This document shows, piece by piece, positions 35,812 to 45,208 of a DNA stretch of 64,000 nt. The number at the start of each line of letters is the position of its first letter. Positions within the stretch are counted from its first letter, which is position 1. The DNA is taken from positions 1 to 64,000 of the forward strand of contig NZ_PNCJ01000010.1 in NCBI RefSeq assembly GCF_005887115.1, in the 5' to 3' direction. The notes beneath the pieces were generated by a model. The model was not told the DNA's origin. It worked only from the letters and a program-made list of their open reading frames with translations, and made no database searches. This DNA comes from Pseudoalteromonas rubra (lineage in GTDB: Bacteria > Pseudomonadota > Gammaproteobacteria > Enterobacterales > Alteromonadaceae). A program made the translations under genes and the position numbers.

Positions 35812-36705
35812 TTAAAATTTACGGTCGTAAACGACGGCGTTATGAGCATGCAAGCTTTCCTGGTGCTCAACTTTAAACTGATAATCCGCGACTTCTGAAA
35901 TGGACTCCAGCGTTGCTTTAATACGCCTTGCCGCATCCTCACAAAACATGAGGTTTTTTGCATTCAATGCAGCAAACGCCTGCTCATCTTCGCGTTTTAC
36001 GGCAGTTTGTACCGGAGTTGCCAAAGTTTCTTCAAACAGGGCAAGCCAGTGTGCTAAATCAGGTAAATGATCGCCTGCCAGATCGGCTTCAATGTAGGCA
36101 TAAGAGCGTTGGCTGTGTGGCGTTGCGACAGATCCTTGTGGCCCTTTAAGCCATTCCAGCAGCTGTGTTTTATCAATGTTGTCCTGTGTGGCAAACTGTT
36201 GTTCAACCGTCTCGCTCAGCAACTGACGCGACAGCGCCGCAGAGCAGGGACAGGTGCTGCTGTAGGTGATCGTACTGATAAGCTTGCAGTGGGTTTTGCC
36301 TTCAAGGTATTCACAGTGTAACTCTATCGGGTAGGCATTGTAGCCGCTGTACTTACTCTTCAGCGCAGGCCGGTTCAACGGCAGCTCAAACTTCAAGATT
36401 AATTTGGCCGACTGGCTCAGGCCATTTTGAGACGCAACGATTTCCTTAAGCACCTTATCCAGCTGCATATAGGAGAGTTCAGTCTCTACCAGAGCTTCGT
36501 TCGCGAGCAGATAAAGTCGTGACATATGAATACCTTTTGCACCTGTATCCAGACTGACAAAAACATCCATAAGTGTGTTGATGTTGACAATGCTCTGATC
36601 GCAGCGTACTCGCATCGGCAGTACAATTTTTTCCATACCAACCCACTTTAATGGGCTCTGGCTATCTGGTTCAAAATGGGTCGCAATATCGGGGAGTTGC
36701 ATCAT
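35812..36705 (-). CDS. folE2: GTP cyclohydrolase IB (FolE2), zinc-independent paralogue of FolE
   Basis: The product has 297 residues. It opens the GTP ring to dihydroneopterin triphosphate, the first step of folate and queuosine synthesis. The COG1469 signature is visible: VSLDTGAKGIHMSRLY, ELPLNRPALKS and the metal-site cysteine region TYSSTCPCSAALS. FolE2 can work with metals other than zinc and in many bacteria replaces the zinc enzyme FolE when zinc is short. It sits 16 bases behind the dihydroorotase gene in the same direction, probably as one operon, within a block carrying Zur-box-like sites. Confidence 0.92.
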   Translation of the reverse strand: MMQLPDIATHFEPDSQSPLKWVGMEKIVLPMRVRCDQSIVNINTLMDVFVSLDTGAKGIHMSRLYLLANEALVETELSYMQLDKVLKEIVASQNGLSQSAKLILKFELPLNRPALKSKYSGYNAYPIELHCEYLEGKTHCKLISTITYSSTCPCSAALSRQLLSETVEQQFATQDNIDKTQLLEWLKGPQGSVATPHSQRSYAYIEADLAGDHLPDLAHWLALFEETLATPVQTAVKREDEQAFAALNAKNLMFCEDAARRIKATLESISEVADYQFKVEHQESLHAHNAVVYDRKF

Positions 36706-36721
36706 AGGTTATGAGTCTCAC

Positions 36722-38053
36722 TTAGCGGTTAAACCGTAATGCCTGTGCGGCATTGTGTTCTGAACTTACCTTTTCACCATCAAACACCAGTGTACCGTTT
36801 ACAAAAGTAGCTCGGATCTGGTGCGCGAAAGTGGTGTTATGAAACGGACTCCACTTACACAGGTAACGGGTTTGCTCGTGTTGTACGTGGGTCGTGCGAT
36901 TTGGATCAACCAGCACCAGGTCGGCATAATAACCTTCTCTGAGGAAACCCCGTTTGTCGATGGCAAAGCGCGTTGCAACATTGTGCGCTGTTTTCTCAAC
37001 CACTTGCTCAAGTGTCATTGCGCCACGTTTAACTTGTTCCATCAGGGTCAGCAAGGCATGTTCAACCAGTGGCAGGCCAGCCGGGGCTTGCGGATAGGGG
37101 ACGTTTTTCTCTTGCCAGGTATGTGGCGCGTGATCGGTGGCTATGATATCGATACGTCCGTCATGCAGGGCTTTTAGCAAAGCGAGCCTGTCTGATTCTG
37201 CTTTAATGGCAGGGTTACATTTGATGAGATTGCCCAGTGCCGGATAATCTTGCTCGTTGAACCACAAGTGATGGACACAAGCTTCTGCTGTGATGTGCTT
37301 TTCTGCCAAAGGGGCGCTGCTGAATAAGCTCAGCTCTTTTGCTGTGGTTAAGTGCAGCACGTGCAACTGAGTGCGATACTTTTTAGCAAGCGCCACGGCA
37401 TAAGAAGACGACTGATAGCAGGCTTCGTCGTCGCGGATCAATGGGTGGTGGATGATTTGCGGTGCGCCGAATTGCCGCTCAATGCGCGCGGCATTTTGTT
37501 GGATCACTGAGCCTTGTTCACAGTGCGTAGCAATCAGTGTGGGGCACTCTCTGAAAATCGCATCCAGGGCTGCCGGGTGCTCTACCAGTAAATCGCCGGT
37601 CGAGGCACCCATAAAGACTTTCACCCCGCACACCTGACGTGGGTCAACAGCCTTTATTTCATCTAAGTTATCGGGTGTTGCACCAAGGTAAAATGCATAG
37701 TTCGCGACTGAGTTCTGGCTTGCGATGGCTTGTTTGTCAGCCAGTGCTTGTCGGGTGGTGGTCGAAGGGGAAACATTGGGCATTTCCATAAAACTGGTGA
37801 TCCCACCGGCGACGGCCGCCGCCGATTCGCTGGCAATAGAACCTTTATGAGTAAGGCCCGGCTCCCTGAAATGTACCTGGTCATCTATCATGCCGGGCAT
37901 CAGCCACATGCCTTGGGCATCAATGACTGCTTCATTAGGCCTGGCCGATAAATCAGGGCCAATTTCCGTAATATATTGGTTCTCAATTCTGAGGTCAGAA
38001 ACGTAAAGATTACCTTCATTCACTAAGGTGGCGTGTTTTATTAAGTGTGCCAT
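36722..38053 (-). CDS. pyrC: Dihydroorotase, class I-like paralogue
   Basis: The product has 443 residues. The family cyclises carbamoyl-aspartate to dihydroorotate in pyrimidine synthesis. Lys145 in VKVFMG is the carboxylated metal-bridging lysine. His177 (THCEQG), His234 (HVLHLTT) and Asp307 (ATDHAPH) are the other metal ligands. The usual HxH is QVH here (Gln59, His61 in DDQVHFREPG), so one zinc ligand is missing; the same QVH occurs, from memory, in Bacteroidetes enzymes. Pairing with folE2 and with Zur-box-like sites suggests a low-zinc substitute for the main PyrC. It is the first gene of the minus-strand pair. Confidence 0.88.
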   Translation of the reverse strand: MAHLIKHATLVNEGNLYVSDLRIENQYITEIGPDLSARPNEAVIDAQGMWLMPGMIDDQVHFREPGLTHKGSIASESAAAVAGGITSFMEMPNVSPSTTTRQALADKQAIASQNSVANYAFYLGATPDNLDEIKAVDPRQVCGVKVFMGASTGDLLVEHPAALDAIFRECPTLIATHCEQGSVIQQNAARIERQFGAPQIIHHPLIRDDEACYQSSSYAVALAKKYRTQLHVLHLTTAKELSLFSSAPLAEKHITAEACVHHLWFNEQDYPALGNLIKCNPAIKAESDRLALLKALHDGRIDIIATDHAPHTWQEKNVPYPQAPAGLPLVEHALLTLMEQVKRGAMTLEQVVEKTAHNVATRFAIDKRGFLREGYYADLVLVDPNRTTHVQHEQTRYLCKWSPFHNTTFAHQIRATFVNGTLVFDGEKVSSEHNAAQALRFNR

Positions 38054-38204
38054 TGATATCCTGATTAATTATAAAGATAAACAAAAACTTAAGGCTGTTC
38101 CTTTTCCACCACGAAACAGGCTGTGGCTAAATTGCCTGTACCGCCTTTCGATAACCCGACTTACATCTACGGGTATTCGGCGCAACAAAGATTGTTGATT
38201 GTTT

Positions 38205-38219
38205 TGTTATATTATAACA
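38205..38219. promoter_or_regulatory. Zur-box-like palindrome 1
   Basis: TGTTATA-T-TATAACA is a perfect 7-1-7 inverted repeat matching the core of the gammaproteobacterial Zur site (GTTATANTATAAC). It lies 35 bases before the start of the M3 peptidase gene and about 150 bases from the start of pyrC on the other strand. It may control both divergent units; the peptidase side is closer. Confidence 0.75.
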
Positions 38220-38253
38220 TATCCATTCTATTTTACAGATGAGAGAAACAACG

Positions 38254-40407
38254 ATGAAAAAGTTGCTAGCACTGGCGGTGAGTTCCGCCTTACTTGTAAC
38301 GGCCTGCACGGGCGGGGATCGTACTTCAGGCTTGCAAAAAGGTGCAGCCTCTGCGACGGTAACTGAAGGCAACCCACTACTGGTATCAAGCACATTGCAA
38401 TATCAATCACCGGATTTTAATACTATCAGCGACGCGCATTTCGCGCCGGCATTTGAGCAGGGCATGGCTGAGCAAATAGCTGAAGTGAATGCAATTATCA
38501 GCCAAACAGACCCTGCCAGTTTTAGTAATACCATTGTTGCGCTGGAGCGAAGTGGTGAATTACTAAAGCGGACCCAGGCAGTATTCTTTAACCTGTCTGG
38601 CACCGATTCAAATGCAGAGCGCCGGGCGCTACAGTCTGAACTGGCTCCCAAACTGGCCGGTCACTACGACAACATCTACCTGAATAAAGCCTTGTATGAG
38701 CGCGTAGCTCAGGTTTACGGGCAGCTGAATGTGCTTAATATCAGTGCGGAAGAAAAGCGTCTGACAGAAGTCTTTTACAAGCGCTTTGTCAGATCGGGAG
38801 CCAAACTCAATGAGGCGCAACAAAAAGAGATCCGCGAGATCAATGCATCATTATCGTCATTAACCACGCAGTTCTCGCAGCATTTGCTGGCACTGTCGAA
38901 AAGCAATGTTGTGTTGGTTCAGGACAAAGCGAAACTGGCTGGCCTGTCAGAGGCGTATATTGGCCAGCTGGCAGATGCAGCTGAACAAGCCGGGCACCCC
39001 GGTCAGTACCTGATCAAAATTACCAATACCACGCGTCAGCCTATTCTGGCTAAGCTCGAAGACCGTCAGTTGCGTGAACAGGTATGGCGCGCATCCGCTT
39101 ATCGTGGTTTAAAAGGCGAAAACAACAATCGTGAAATTGTCGCACAGTTGGCACAACTGAGAGCAAAAAAGGCGGCGCTACTAGGTTATGAGAGCTGGGC
39201 GCATTATGGCCTGGATGAGCAAATGGCCAAAACACCCACCGCAGTGTATGACATGTTTGCCAGTATGGTGCCTGCGCTGTTGAAAAACGTCGAAGCCGAA
39301 GCGCAAGCCATCAAAGACAAAATTCGCGCCACGGGCGGCGACTTTGAACTACAAGCCTGGGACTGGTTGTACTATGCCGACAAGGTTCGCCAGGATAAGT
39401 TCGACCTGGATGAGTCACAGGTGAAAGCCTACTTTGAATTTAATCGCGTACTGGAAGATGGCCTGTTCTTTACCATGGAGCGCTTGTATGGCGTAACCTT
39501 CAAGCCACGTAATGACATTCCGGTTTACCACCCGGATGTGAAAGCCTATGAAGTCTTTGATGCCGACGGTACCAGTCTGGCACTGTTTATGGCTGACTAC
39601 TTTGCCCGTGATGGCAAGCGCGGTGGTGCCTGGATGAGCTCATTTGTGCAACAATCAGGCCTGGATAATAAGCGTCCGGTTGTTATCAATGTGATGAACA
39701 TTGAAAAAGCCCCTGAAGGCCAGCCAACATTACTGAGTTACTCTGAAGCGACCACCATGTTCCACGAGTTGGGCCATGGCCTGCACGGTATGCTGTCTCA
39801 GGTAACTTACCCCAGCTTAGCGGGGACGTCTGTATCTCGCGACTTTGTTGAATTTCCCTCAACCTTTGAGGAAGACTGGGCTATTCATCCAGAAGTCATC
39901 CAAAACTATGCGAAGCATTACCAAACCGGAGAGGCTATTCCGCAAGCATTGCTGAACAAAGTCATTGCCAGTCGCAGCTTCAATATGGGCTTCGATACAC
40001 TGGAATATGTTGCCGCAGCTTTGTTGGATATGGAATGGCACGCACTGGCGGCGGACGCGCCTTTACAGGATCTGGTTGATTTCGAACAAGCTGCGTTGGC
40101 TAAGCATGGTGTGAATATTGACTATGTACCGCCCAGATATAAATCAGCTTACTTTGCTCACTCAATGGGGGGCGGCTACTCAGCAGGTTACTATGCTTAC
40201 ATGTGGAGTGAGATCCTGGCAGCAGATGCCTTTGCCTATGTGCAGTCTCAGGGCGGGCTCAATCGTAAGATTGGTACTCACTATCGTAAGAATATTCTGG
40301 AAGTGGGTAACTCCCGCGACCTGATGGAATCTTACAAAGCATTCCGCGGCGCAGAGCCGACCACCGAAGCGCTACTTAAGCGCCGCGGACTAAACGTCGC
40401 TCCATAG
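38254..40407 (+). CDS. M3-family metallopeptidase, lipoprotein (Dcp/OpdA-like)
   Basis: The product has 717 residues from the ATG at 38254 (MKKLLALAVSSALL), preferred to a start 15 bases upstream. The lipobox VTAC (Cys18) predicts a lipoprotein, so the enzyme would act on peptides in the periplasm or at the outer membrane. The zinc motif is HELGH (His504-His508) in TMFHELGHGLHGML, with the M3 family C-terminal region (FAHSMGGGYSAGYYAYMWSEI). The family cleaves oligopeptides or dipeptides. A Zur-box-like site directly upstream suggests control by zinc. Confidence 0.9.
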   Translation: MKKLLALAVSSALLVTACTGGDRTSGLQKGAASATVTEGNPLLVSSTLQYQSPDFNTISDAHFAPAFEQGMAEQIAEVNAIISQTDPASFSNTIVALERSGELLKRTQAVFFNLSGTDSNAERRALQSELAPKLAGHYDNIYLNKALYERVAQVYGQLNVLNISAEEKRLTEVFYKRFVRSGAKLNEAQQKEIREINASLSSLTTQFSQHLLALSKSNVVLVQDKAKLAGLSEAYIGQLADAAEQAGHPGQYLIKITNTTRQPILAKLEDRQLREQVWRASAYRGLKGENNNREIVAQLAQLRAKKAALLGYESWAHYGLDEQMAKTPTAVYDMFASMVPALLKNVEAEAQAIKDKIRATGGDFELQAWDWLYYADKVRQDKFDLDESQVKAYFEFNRVLEDGLFFTMERLYGVTFKPRNDIPVYHPDVKAYEVFDADGTSLALFMADYFARDGKRGGAWMSSFVQQSGLDNKRPVVINVMNIEKAPEGQPTLLSYSEATTMFHELGHGLHGMLSQVTYPSLAGTSVSRDFVEFPSTFEEDWAIHPEVIQNYAKHYQTGEAIPQALLNKVIASRSFNMGFDTLEYVAAALLDMEWHALAADAPLQDLVDFEQAALAKHGVNIDYVPPRYKSAYFAHSMGGGYSAGYYAYMWSEILAADAFAYVQSQGGLNRKIGTHYRKNILEVGNSRDLMESYKAFRGAEPTTEALLKRRGLNVAP

Positions 40408-40462
40408 CTTAAGCACTCGGGCTGCCTGCGGGCAGTCCGGCTATGTTTGAAAATCTTCGATA

Positions 40463-40477
40463 TGTTATACTGTAACT
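40463..40477 (+). promoter_or_regulatory. Zur-box-like palindrome 2
   Basis: The core GTTATA-C-TGTAAC differs from the Zur consensus half-site at one position. It lies about 47 bases upstream of the DUF1826 start codon. The same pattern occurs upstream of the M3 peptidase and of the MerC-like gene. Confidence 0.7.
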
Positions 40478-40523
40478 TTATTTGTGAATGCTTTACAAAT
40501 TGATGCAGATGTAGGAGAAGACC

Positions 40524-41198
40524 ATGACCCGTGCTTTAGCCATCAATGAAAATCCAGCAATCCCTGCCAATCGGTATGCTGCCCTATCCTCTGAGCCGAA
40601 TATTCTGACAGATATCTACCGCGAAGAAATCAATCTGAGCGTCTGGCAATGTAAGCTTAGTCAAGAGCTTAGCTTAGAAGTGACGGATCTACTTAGTTCT
40701 GCTAGTGAGTTGCAATTGTCGATTGCGGCTACACCTGAGCATACGATAGACGCGTTGCACGCGGCGTCTGCTCTGCTTGCTAATAAGCCAGCGCTGAGTG
40801 AGCATCTGGCCATGCTGGTGGATATGTTCTGCACGCTGTTTGAACTCAAGCGTGCCGGGCTCAGGCTCACGATACTCAATAAAGCCATGTGTCCTAAGTT
40901 CCATGTTGATCACATTCCCTGCCGGCTGGTGAGTACACTCGGCGGCGTGGCCTCTCAGTGGTTACCACACGAAAAAGTGGATCGCAGCAAGTTGGGGTCG
41001 GGCAGCAAAGGCAAAAAGGATCACGAATCGGGCATTTACACCAGTGAATCGGACATTCAGCAACTCAACACCGGCGATGTCGCCCTGTTAAAAGGATCTG
41101 GCTGGCTTGGTAATGAAGAGGGCGCACTGGTACATCGTTCCCCGGCTCCCGCAGTAGGTGAAACGCGCTTGTTGCTTACCCTGGACTTTATTGACTGA
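40524..41198 (+). CDS. DUF1826 protein
   Basis: The product has 224 residues, is cytoplasmic, and starts behind TAGGAGAAG. It has the DUF1826 features LTDIYREEINLSVWQ near the N-terminus and FHVDHIPCRLVSTLGG, with His, Asp and Cys that could bind metal. The C-terminal half has HRSPAPAVGETRLLLTLDF. DUF1826 genes often lie next to COG0523 metallochaperone genes and Zur sites; here a COG0523 gene is three genes away. Its biochemical role is unknown; a part in zinc handling is inferred from the neighbourhood and the Zur-like box upstream. Confidence 0.8.
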   Translation: MTRALAINENPAIPANRYAALSSEPNILTDIYREEINLSVWQCKLSQELSLEVTDLLSSASELQLSIAATPEHTIDALHAASALLANKPALSEHLAMLVDMFCTLFELKRAGLRLTILNKAMCPKFHVDHIPCRLVSTLGGVASQWLPHEKVDRSKLGSGSKGKKDHESGIYTSESDIQQLNTGDVALLKGSGWLGNEEGALVHRSPAPAVGETRLLLTLDFID

Positions 41199-41247
41199 GC
41201 TGGTGTTACTGACTGCCAGTTGAGCCCCATAAAATTAAGATAATGAT

Positions 41248-43716
41248 ATGAATAATAAAAAATATATATTTTCCTTTGTAGCACTGCTTGCTTTGGGTGT
41301 GACTGATATTGCCAAAGCGTCTGTGGTTAATCAGACTAAAGGCAGCTTTGAGGATAAGTTTCGTCAGCTTGATGAAGTGTTACCGACACCCAATGGATAC
41401 AGGAATGCAGCCGGCGAGCCCGGAGAGCGATACTGGCAGCAACAGGTTGATTACAAAATAGATGTGACCCTGGATGAAGCGCGCCGTCGCCTCTCTGGCA
41501 AGGAAGAAATCACCTATCATAATAACTCGCCATACACACTGAAGTATTTATGGGTGCAACTGGACCAGAACATCTTTAAGCCAGATTCAATGGCGAACCA
41601 GAGCAATAATTTTGGTGGCATTGGGCGCAGGGGGCCTAAAACACAAATTGGTAATGGCAAAGAGCCTGCTAAGCTGAGCTTGGGAGAACTTCGCCGTCAG
41701 CAATTTATGGCCGATAATGAACTCGGTTATGAAATCCATGGCGTGACTGATAATGTTGGGAAGGCGCTGAGTTTCACCACTGTAGGCACACACATGCGCA
41801 TTGACTTACCGCAGCCATTAAAGCCAAATAGTCAGCTCACATTTAACATTGATTTTGCCTTTAATATCGTAGAAGAAGATGCTGTATCTGCACGTTCCGG
41901 ATATGAACATTTTGCTGACGATGCCCGCCCTGGTGGCAACGACATCTTTTTGCTTGCGCAATGGTTTCCGCGCTTACATGCTTACACCGACTATGAAGCC
42001 TGGACCAATAAAGAGTTCCTAGGCCGAGGCGAGTTTACCCTTGAGTTCGGTAACTACGAGGTGAATATTACTGTCCCTGCAGACCATATCGTTAGCGCGA
42101 CGGGTGAGCTGGTCAATGCTCAGGAGGTGCTGAGTGCAACACAACTTGAGCGTCTTGAGCAGGCCAAACATGCTAAACGTCCGGTCTTTATTGTGACTGA
42201 GGAAGAAGCATTGGAAAACGAAAAGGCTGGCACCTCGAAACAAAAAACCTGGCAATTCAGAGCTGACAATGTGCGGGATTTTGCCTGGGGCTCATCACGC
42301 AAATTTATGTGGGATGCTAAGGCATACCATCAGAACAGTAAAGAGACTCCGATGGTAATGGCCATGTCTTTTTATCCTAAAGAGGGGGGAGACTTATGGA
42401 AGAAATACTCGACTGAATCTGTGATTCATACCATGGAGGTCTATTCACGCTTTTCCTTTGACTATCCTTATCCGACCGCTCAATCAGTCAATGGTCCGGT
42501 TGGGGGGATGGAATACCCTATGATCACCTTTAATGGTCCGCGAACGGAGCTGCAAGAGGATGGCTCCCGAACCTATTCACAAGCTGAAAAGCGCTTTCTG
42601 ATTGGGGTCGTGATCCATGAAATCGGCCATATCTACTTCCCTATGATTGTTAATTCCGATGAACGTCAGTGGACCTGGATGGATGAAGGGTTGAACAGCT
42701 TTTTGGACGGCGTTGCCGGTCGAGAATGGGATCCTAATATTCCCTGGGGGGTTGAGCCCAGAGACATCGTGGACTACATGAAATCTGAAATCCAGGTGCC
42801 GGTGATGACCCAATCCGACAGCGTGCTTCGCTTAGGTCCAAATGCTTACACTAAGCCTGCGGTTGCATTGAACATTCTAAGAGAAGTGATTTTGGGGCGT
42901 GAGCTGTTTGATTTCGCTTTTCAGGAATATGCACAACGCTGGAAGTTTAAGCGTCCTACGCCTTCGGACTTTTTCAGAACCATGGAAGAAGCATCAGGTG
43001 TCGATCTCGACTGGTTCTGGCGTGGCTGGTTTTATACGACAGATCATGTAGATATCGCTATCGACAAAGTATACAAGCTGCGTCTGGATACTCATAACCC
43101 TGATATCGACTTTGCCCGTTTACGTACTATTGAACAGAACAAGCCATCTTCTTTATTTGTTGAGCGCAATAAGGCTGAGGGGCGGACGCTGTGGATTGAG
43201 CGTAACCCAGATGTCCGTGACTTTTATGATGAACATGACCGCTTTACAGTCACGAATAAGGAACGAAATAAGTATCAGGCGTTTCTGAAATCCCTCAAAC
43301 CTTGGGAGCGTCGTACTCTGGAACGTGCTGTTCAGGAGGATAAAAACTACTACGTCTTAGAGTTTTCTAATCTGGGTGGTTTGGTGATGCCAATCTTGCT
43401 AGAGCTTACTTATATGGATGGCACAACAGAGCAGCAATACATACCTGCAGAGATATGGCGTCGAACCCCGAAAAAAGTACGAAAGCTCATTGTGACAGAC
43501 AAAGGAAAAGAGATCCAAAGTGTGGTTGTCGACCCAGGCTGGGAGACCGCCGATGTTGATGTTGAAAACAATCACTACCCAAGACAGATCATTCCGTCAC
43601 GGTTGGAAGCGTTTAAAGCCAAAAAGCGCACACAAAAAGTGCATCGTGACATAATGCAGGATATTAAAACGGAATTAGCGCCTGAGAAAGAAAAGGATGA
43701 GACACAAGAAAAATGA
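41248..43716 (+). CDS. M1-family metallopeptidase, exported
   Basis: The product has 822 residues. A signal peptide (FSFVALLALGVTDIAKA-S) predicts export. An N-terminal aminopeptidase-N-like beta domain is followed by the catalytic domain with HEIGH (His457-His461) and Glu480 in WMDEGLNSF, which gives the exact HEXXH-x18-E zinc site. The GAMEN-type exopeptidase motif is represented by GGMEYPM. The C-terminal ~120 residues are highly charged and end in a Lys/Glu-rich tail. It overlaps the next gene by four bases, so the two are translationally coupled. The large size and export suit digestion of peptides outside the cytoplasm. Confidence 0.9.
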   Translation: MNNKKYIFSFVALLALGVTDIAKASVVNQTKGSFEDKFRQLDEVLPTPNGYRNAAGEPGERYWQQQVDYKIDVTLDEARRRLSGKEEITYHNNSPYTLKYLWVQLDQNIFKPDSMANQSNNFGGIGRRGPKTQIGNGKEPAKLSLGELRRQQFMADNELGYEIHGVTDNVGKALSFTTVGTHMRIDLPQPLKPNSQLTFNIDFAFNIVEEDAVSARSGYEHFADDARPGGNDIFLLAQWFPRLHAYTDYEAWTNKEFLGRGEFTLEFGNYEVNITVPADHIVSATGELVNAQEVLSATQLERLEQAKHAKRPVFIVTEEEALENEKAGTSKQKTWQFRADNVRDFAWGSSRKFMWDAKAYHQNSKETPMVMAMSFYPKEGGDLWKKYSTESVIHTMEVYSRFSFDYPYPTAQSVNGPVGGMEYPMITFNGPRTELQEDGSRTYSQAEKRFLIGVVIHEIGHIYFPMIVNSDERQWTWMDEGLNSFLDGVAGREWDPNIPWGVEPRDIVDYMKSEIQVPVMTQSDSVLRLGPNAYTKPAVALNILREVILGRELFDFAFQEYAQRWKFKRPTPSDFFRTMEEASGVDLDWFWRGWFYTTDHVDIAIDKVYKLRLDTHNPDIDFARLRTIEQNKPSSLFVERNKAEGRTLWIERNPDVRDFYDEHDRFTVTNKERNKYQAFLKSLKPWERRTLERAVQEDKNYYVLEFSNLGGLVMPILLELTYMDGTTEQQYIPAEIWRRTPKKVRKLIVTDKGKEIQSVVVDPGWETADVDVENNHYPRQIIPSRLEAFKAKKRTQKVHRDIMQDIKTELAPEKEKDETQEK

Positions 43717-44213
43717 TTAAGAGGTTACTAAGTACGCTTGGGGCTCTATTGTTAATATCAGGGCCAGCACATGCACATCAGCTAAAAGCTGCCCAAACAA
43801 CGGTATTGTTTAACGAACAGACACGCATGCTGGAGATAATGCATCGTTTTTATCTACATGATGCTGAGCATGCGGTGGAGCACTTGTTTGGTGGGGGAGC
43901 GGATATTCTCCGCTCTGCTCAAACGCAGGCACAGTTTTCTCAGTACGTGGCCGGGCAGTTTGCTGTAAGCTCATTGCAAGATAAAGCGCTGCTTCTGGCG
44001 GAGGTCGGTTTCGAAGCTGAAGGTAAGTTTTTCTGGGTTTACCAGGAAACTGCAATCCCTGCGCAGGTGAAAGGACTTAAACTTTTCAACGGCGCATTGC
44101 GGGAACTGTGGCCAACGCAAGTTAATATGGTCAATGTAGAGGGCAAAGGTAAGGTAAAAACCTTATATTTTGCTGATCAGGCTGACTGGCTACAGGTTAC
44201 GTTCGAGCATTGA
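43713..44213 (+). CDS. DUF6702 family exported protein
   Basis: The product has 166 residues with a signal peptide ending AHA-HQ. The sequence HQLKAAQTTVLFNEQTRMLEIMHRFYLHDAEHAVE, with many histidines near the mature N-terminus, fits DUF6702. It overlaps the M1 peptidase gene by four bases (ATGA), and the two families commonly occur as a pair, so it may help export, fold or metal-load the peptidase. The histidines might bind zinc; this is inference. Confidence 0.75.
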   Translation: MIKRLLSTLGALLLISGPAHAHQLKAAQTTVLFNEQTRMLEIMHRFYLHDAEHAVEHLFGGGADILRSAQTQAQFSQYVAGQFAVSSLQDKALLLAEVGFEAEGKFFWVYQETAIPAQVKGLKLFNGALRELWPTQVNMVNVEGKGKVKTLYFADQADWLQVTFEH

Positions 44214-44278
44214 TTTGGCATGAGTTGCCCGTGTTTTTCTTTTTTACCCTAATTAGATAGAGTTTTTCCGGAGGAACA

Positions 44279-45181
44279 GTGGAACCGATCCTTGTGCTGG
44301 TGGGCTTTTTGGGCGCGGGCAAAACCACGCTGTTAAAACGCCTGCTACTCGAAGCTCAACAAGTCGACTGGGATCCCTATGTGATCCTGAATGATTATGA
44401 GCATGCTGAGCTGGATGCAAGGCAGTTGGCGGGGCAGCTCAGTGAGGGTGCGTTAAAACCGCTTGATGGCAGTTGTATTTGTTGCAGCGGCATCACGGCA
44501 TTGCGCGATAGTATCAATCGCATTCCACGGCGTAAGCAGGGGCTCACACTGATTGAAGCGAATGGCACATCCGACGCCTGCCGTTTAATGGGGTTTCTCG
44601 GTGTGGGACTGGACGCGCGTTTTAAACCGCCGGTGCAAATTGCAGTGGTTGATGTCAAAAACTGGCAACGTCGTGGTGAGCACAATGCGCTGGAAGCGAA
44701 CCAGGTGAAGGTCTCTTCGCTGATTGCGCTTACCCATACCTCTGGCTTACCTGACGTGCGCATACAGGCGGTTAAGGATGAGCTGCAGCAGGTCAACCCG
44801 AATGCCACAATTCAGGACGCCAGTGAGCTTGCCATCTTGCAACTGCCAGAGCTGTTGACGGTATCGGGCAGTGTAGAGTCATTTGAGCATCAGAAATCAC
44901 ATTGGGCATCCTGTTCTGTTGCATTGCCTTTTTTGCCAGACGAAGCCTGTATTGAGGCTTTGTGCACACGTATTCCCAAGACCATTCTGCGTGTTAAGGG
45001 CTGCACTCGGCTTGGTACAAGTTTAGATTATACCTACTTTGAGCGATGCCCGGATGGGACTGTGTCTATCCGGCCATTTAAGGGGGAGCCGACCACAGGG
45101 AGTAAATTACTGGTGGTCGGGCCGGGCAGCGAACCAGACAAACTGGAAGAGATTGTCGCACAGGTTTTAGCCGCGCATTGA
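44279..45181 (+). CDS. COG0523 GTPase, zinc metallochaperone type (ZigA/YeiR-like)
   Basis: The product has 300 residues, starting at GTG behind a strong GGAGGA site. The GTPase P-loop is GFLGAGKTT (9-17). The metal motif CxCC is CICC (66-69), the diagnostic feature of the family. The CobW C-terminal domain follows (about 215-300). These G3E GTPases deliver zinc to client enzymes when zinc is scarce. Its place in a block with folE2, DUF1826, metallopeptidases and Zur-like boxes supports that reading. No box is visible directly upstream, so it may be read through from the DUF1826 promoter. Confidence 0.88.
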   Translation: MEPILVLVGFLGAGKTTLLKRLLLEAQQVDWDPYVILNDYEHAELDARQLAGQLSEGALKPLDGSCICCSGITALRDSINRIPRRKQGLTLIEANGTSDACRLMGFLGVGLDARFKPPVQIAVVDVKNWQRRGEHNALEANQVKVSSLIALTHTSGLPDVRIQAVKDELQQVNPNATIQDASELAILQLPELLTVSGSVESFEHQKSHWASCSVALPFLPDEACIEALCTRIPKTILRVKGCTRLGTSLDYTYFERCPDGTVSIRPFKGEPTTGSKLLVVGPGSEPDKLEEIVAQVLAAH

Positions 45182-45208
45182 TTGTAAAGTGCGGCCAAGT
45201 CGGTAGGT

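Noticed and set aside
35812..36705. Possible QueF (nitrile oxidoreductase)
   Set aside because: The size and tunnel-fold look of the protein recall QueF, but GKGIHMSR-type and STCPCS motifs and the dihydroorotase neighbour fit FolE2 (COG1469).
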